NCBI GenBank assembly: GCA_016882555.1
Contig: VGPQ01000065.1
Coordinates: 1 to 7,090 of the forward strand
DNA length: 7,090 nt
Direction of reading: 5' to 3'
Source: Cyanobacteria bacterium M_surface_7_m2_040
GTDB lineage: Bacteria > Cyanobacteriota > Cyanobacteriia > PCC-6307 > Cyanobiaceae
The first letter of the stretch is position 1. Every line of letters starts with the position of its first letter. Below the pieces are notes generated by a model that worked only from the letters and a program-made list of their open reading frames with translations, was not told the DNA's origin and searched no databases. This document shows, piece after piece, positions 6,277 through 7,090 of the stretch. A program made the translations under genes and the position numbers.

Positions 6277-6798
6277 GTGCCCCGCTCCCAGCGCAACGAC
6301 AACTTCATCGACAAGAGCTTCACGGTGATGGCCGACCTGATCCTCAAGGTGCTGCCCACCAACCGGCGCGCCAAGGAGGCCTTCGCCTATTACCGCGACG
6401 GCATGAGCGCCCAGGCAGACGGCGAGTACGCCGAAGCGCTGGAAAACTACGAAGAGGCCCTCAAGCTCGAGGACGACCCCAACGACAAGGCTTTCATCCT
6501 CTACAACATGGCGCTGGTGTTCGCTTCCAACGGCGAACACAGCAAAGCGCTCGACTTCTACGGCCAGGCCCTGGATCTCAACGCCAAGATGCCCCAGGCC
6601 CTGAACAACATGGCCGTGATTCACCACCACCTCGGCGCGCTGGCCGAGGAGCGCGGCGATGCCGACGAGGCCGATCAGCAGTACGACCAGGCCGCCGAGT
6701 TCTGGGGCAAGGCGATCCGCCTGGCCCCCAACAACTACATCGAGGCCCAGAACTGGCTCAAAACCAGCGGCCGCGGCAGCGTTGACGTGTACTTCTGA
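6277..6798 (+). CDS. ycf3: Photosystem I assembly protein Ycf3
   Basis: The 173-residue protein is a tetratricopeptide-repeat chaperone that helps assemble photosystem I subunits at the thylakoid membrane. The N-terminus [15 protein letters not shown] is the family hallmark and fixes the start at GTG 6277. TPR-like helical pairs lie at about 35-68 ([21 protein letters not shown]), 72-105 ([19 protein letters not shown]) and 106-152 ([13 protein letters not shown] to AIRLAP). The conserved ending [14 protein letters not shown] follows. The last seven residues, GSVDVYF, are a short terminal extension past the usual GR end. Length matches the usual 168-173. There is no signal peptide or transmembrane helix. 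It is transcribed away from the copper ATPase gene, and I find no Shine-Dalgarno sequence before the GTG. Confidence 0.96.
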   Translation: MPRSQRNDNFIDKSFTVMADLILKVLPTNRRAKEAFAYYRDGMSAQADGEYAEALENYEEALKLEDDPNDKAFILYNMALVFASNGEHSKALDFYGQALDLNAKMPQALNNMAVIHHHLGALAEERGDADEADQQYDQAAEFWGKAIRLAPNNYIEAQNWLKTSGRGSVDVYF

Positions 6799-6799
6799 G

Positions 6800-6832
6800 C
6801 CTTCAACGCTTCTGAGGATTCAGCTCTGAAGG
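6800..6832 (+). terminator. Stem-loop just after ycf3 (possible terminator, no T-run)
   Basis: CCTTCA at 6800-6805 is perfectly complementary to TGAAGG at 6827-6832, two bases after the ycf3 stop. Inside it, CTGA (6812-6815) pairs with TCAG (6820-6823) around GGAT, leaving an internal loop. No T-run follows on the plus strand, so this may be a 3'-protective hairpin rather than a factor-independent terminator. It overlaps the end of the leftward toxin remnant. Confidence 0.35.
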
Positions 6833-7090
6833 TCTTCGGGGTTGATCCAGCGCAGCGCCTGAAAGCGAGCAAAACCGCGATCAAACGACGCCCAGACGGC
6901 ATCGCGCTCGATGGCTGCGGCCGCCAAGTAGACATCGGTCATGTCAACCGAAGCCGGCCGATCGGCCAGAACCAACTCACGGAACAGGCTCCAAGTGACG
7001 CGGCCCCGGCTCCAGGATCCGCACCGTGGGTGAAGCGCTGAACACGCGGCGATTGGTCACCACCCGCAAAAAGCCGCTGACCACCACCGA
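6820..7090 (-). pseudogene. Decayed VapC-like PIN-domain toxin, truncated by window edge
   Basis: On the minus strand the edge enters a PIN-domain protein. The first frame (7090 down to 6995) gives 32 residues including VVSGFLRVVTNRRVF and RILEPGPRH, then runs to a stop at 6977-6979. One base further, a second frame (6993 down to stop 6820-6822) continues the same protein for 57 residues: WSLFRELVLA, MTDVYLAAAA, SFDRGFARF and LRWINP. The TDxYLAA and SFDxxFxRF acidic motifs are those of PIN RNases of VapC toxins. One extra T on the minus strand (A at 6993/6994 on the plus) explains the break. In addition, the roughly 18-20 residues that usually lie between the NxRVF and VRxLEPG segments seem to be missing. 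The N-terminal catalytic Asp, and any VapB antitoxin gene, would lie beyond the edge. A sequencing error could explain the frameshift alone. Confidence 0.75.

Noticed and set aside
6956..6967. 12-bp perfect palindrome GGCCGATCGGCC as a possible operator
   Set aside because: It lies inside the toxin remnant coding region, not in a promoter, and such GC-rich palindromes are easily formed by chance at this composition.

Overview
The window is cyanobacterial. RpaA (circadian output regulator) and Ycf3 (photosystem I assembly) are diagnostic of oxygenic phototrophs, and HIP1 octamers (GCGATCGC) occur three times. The high G+C content and the gene order rpaA - holB - tmk - copper P-type ATPase - ycf3, which I recall from picocyanobacteria, point to a GC-rich member of the Cyanobium / Synechococcus (subcluster 5.2-like) group rather than low-GC Prochlorococcus. 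That placement is inference; I ran no search.

Layout. At the left edge (2-181, +) is the C-terminal end of a small conserved cyanobacterial protein, probably UPF0367. An ABC ATPase of the energy-coupling-factor type follows almost without a gap (about 183-905, +). Next come a tRNA-Asn(GUU) gene (948-1019, +), a candidate terminator (1051-1101) and a GC-rich leader of about 190 bp. The leader precedes rpaA (1294-2070, +).

A leftward cluster runs against rpaA. Read from its own 5' end it is a Cu+ P1B-type ATPase (6143-3804), thymidylate kinase tmk (about 3814-3119) and DNA polymerase III delta' holB (3113-2028). Spacing is tight (11-nt overlap, then 5-nt gap), so the three are probably co-transcribed. 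The 3' end of holB overlaps the 3' end of rpaA by 43 bp. A 133-bp intergenic region separates the ATPase from the divergent ycf3 (6277-6798, +).

The right edge (6820-7090, -) has no intact gene. It holds a remnant of a VapC-like PIN-domain toxin with a one-base frameshift and an apparent internal deletion.

Functionally the window is mostly chromosomal housekeeping: clock output, dTTP synthesis and clamp loading, copper transport (copper is needed for plastocyanin and cytochrome oxidase) and photosystem I assembly. I found no convincing new multi-gene system. The points most worth checking are the decayed toxin, a four-unit xHG histidine repeat in an extracytoplasmic loop of the copper ATPase, the rpaA/holB convergent overlap, and a T-stem mismatch in the tRNA.
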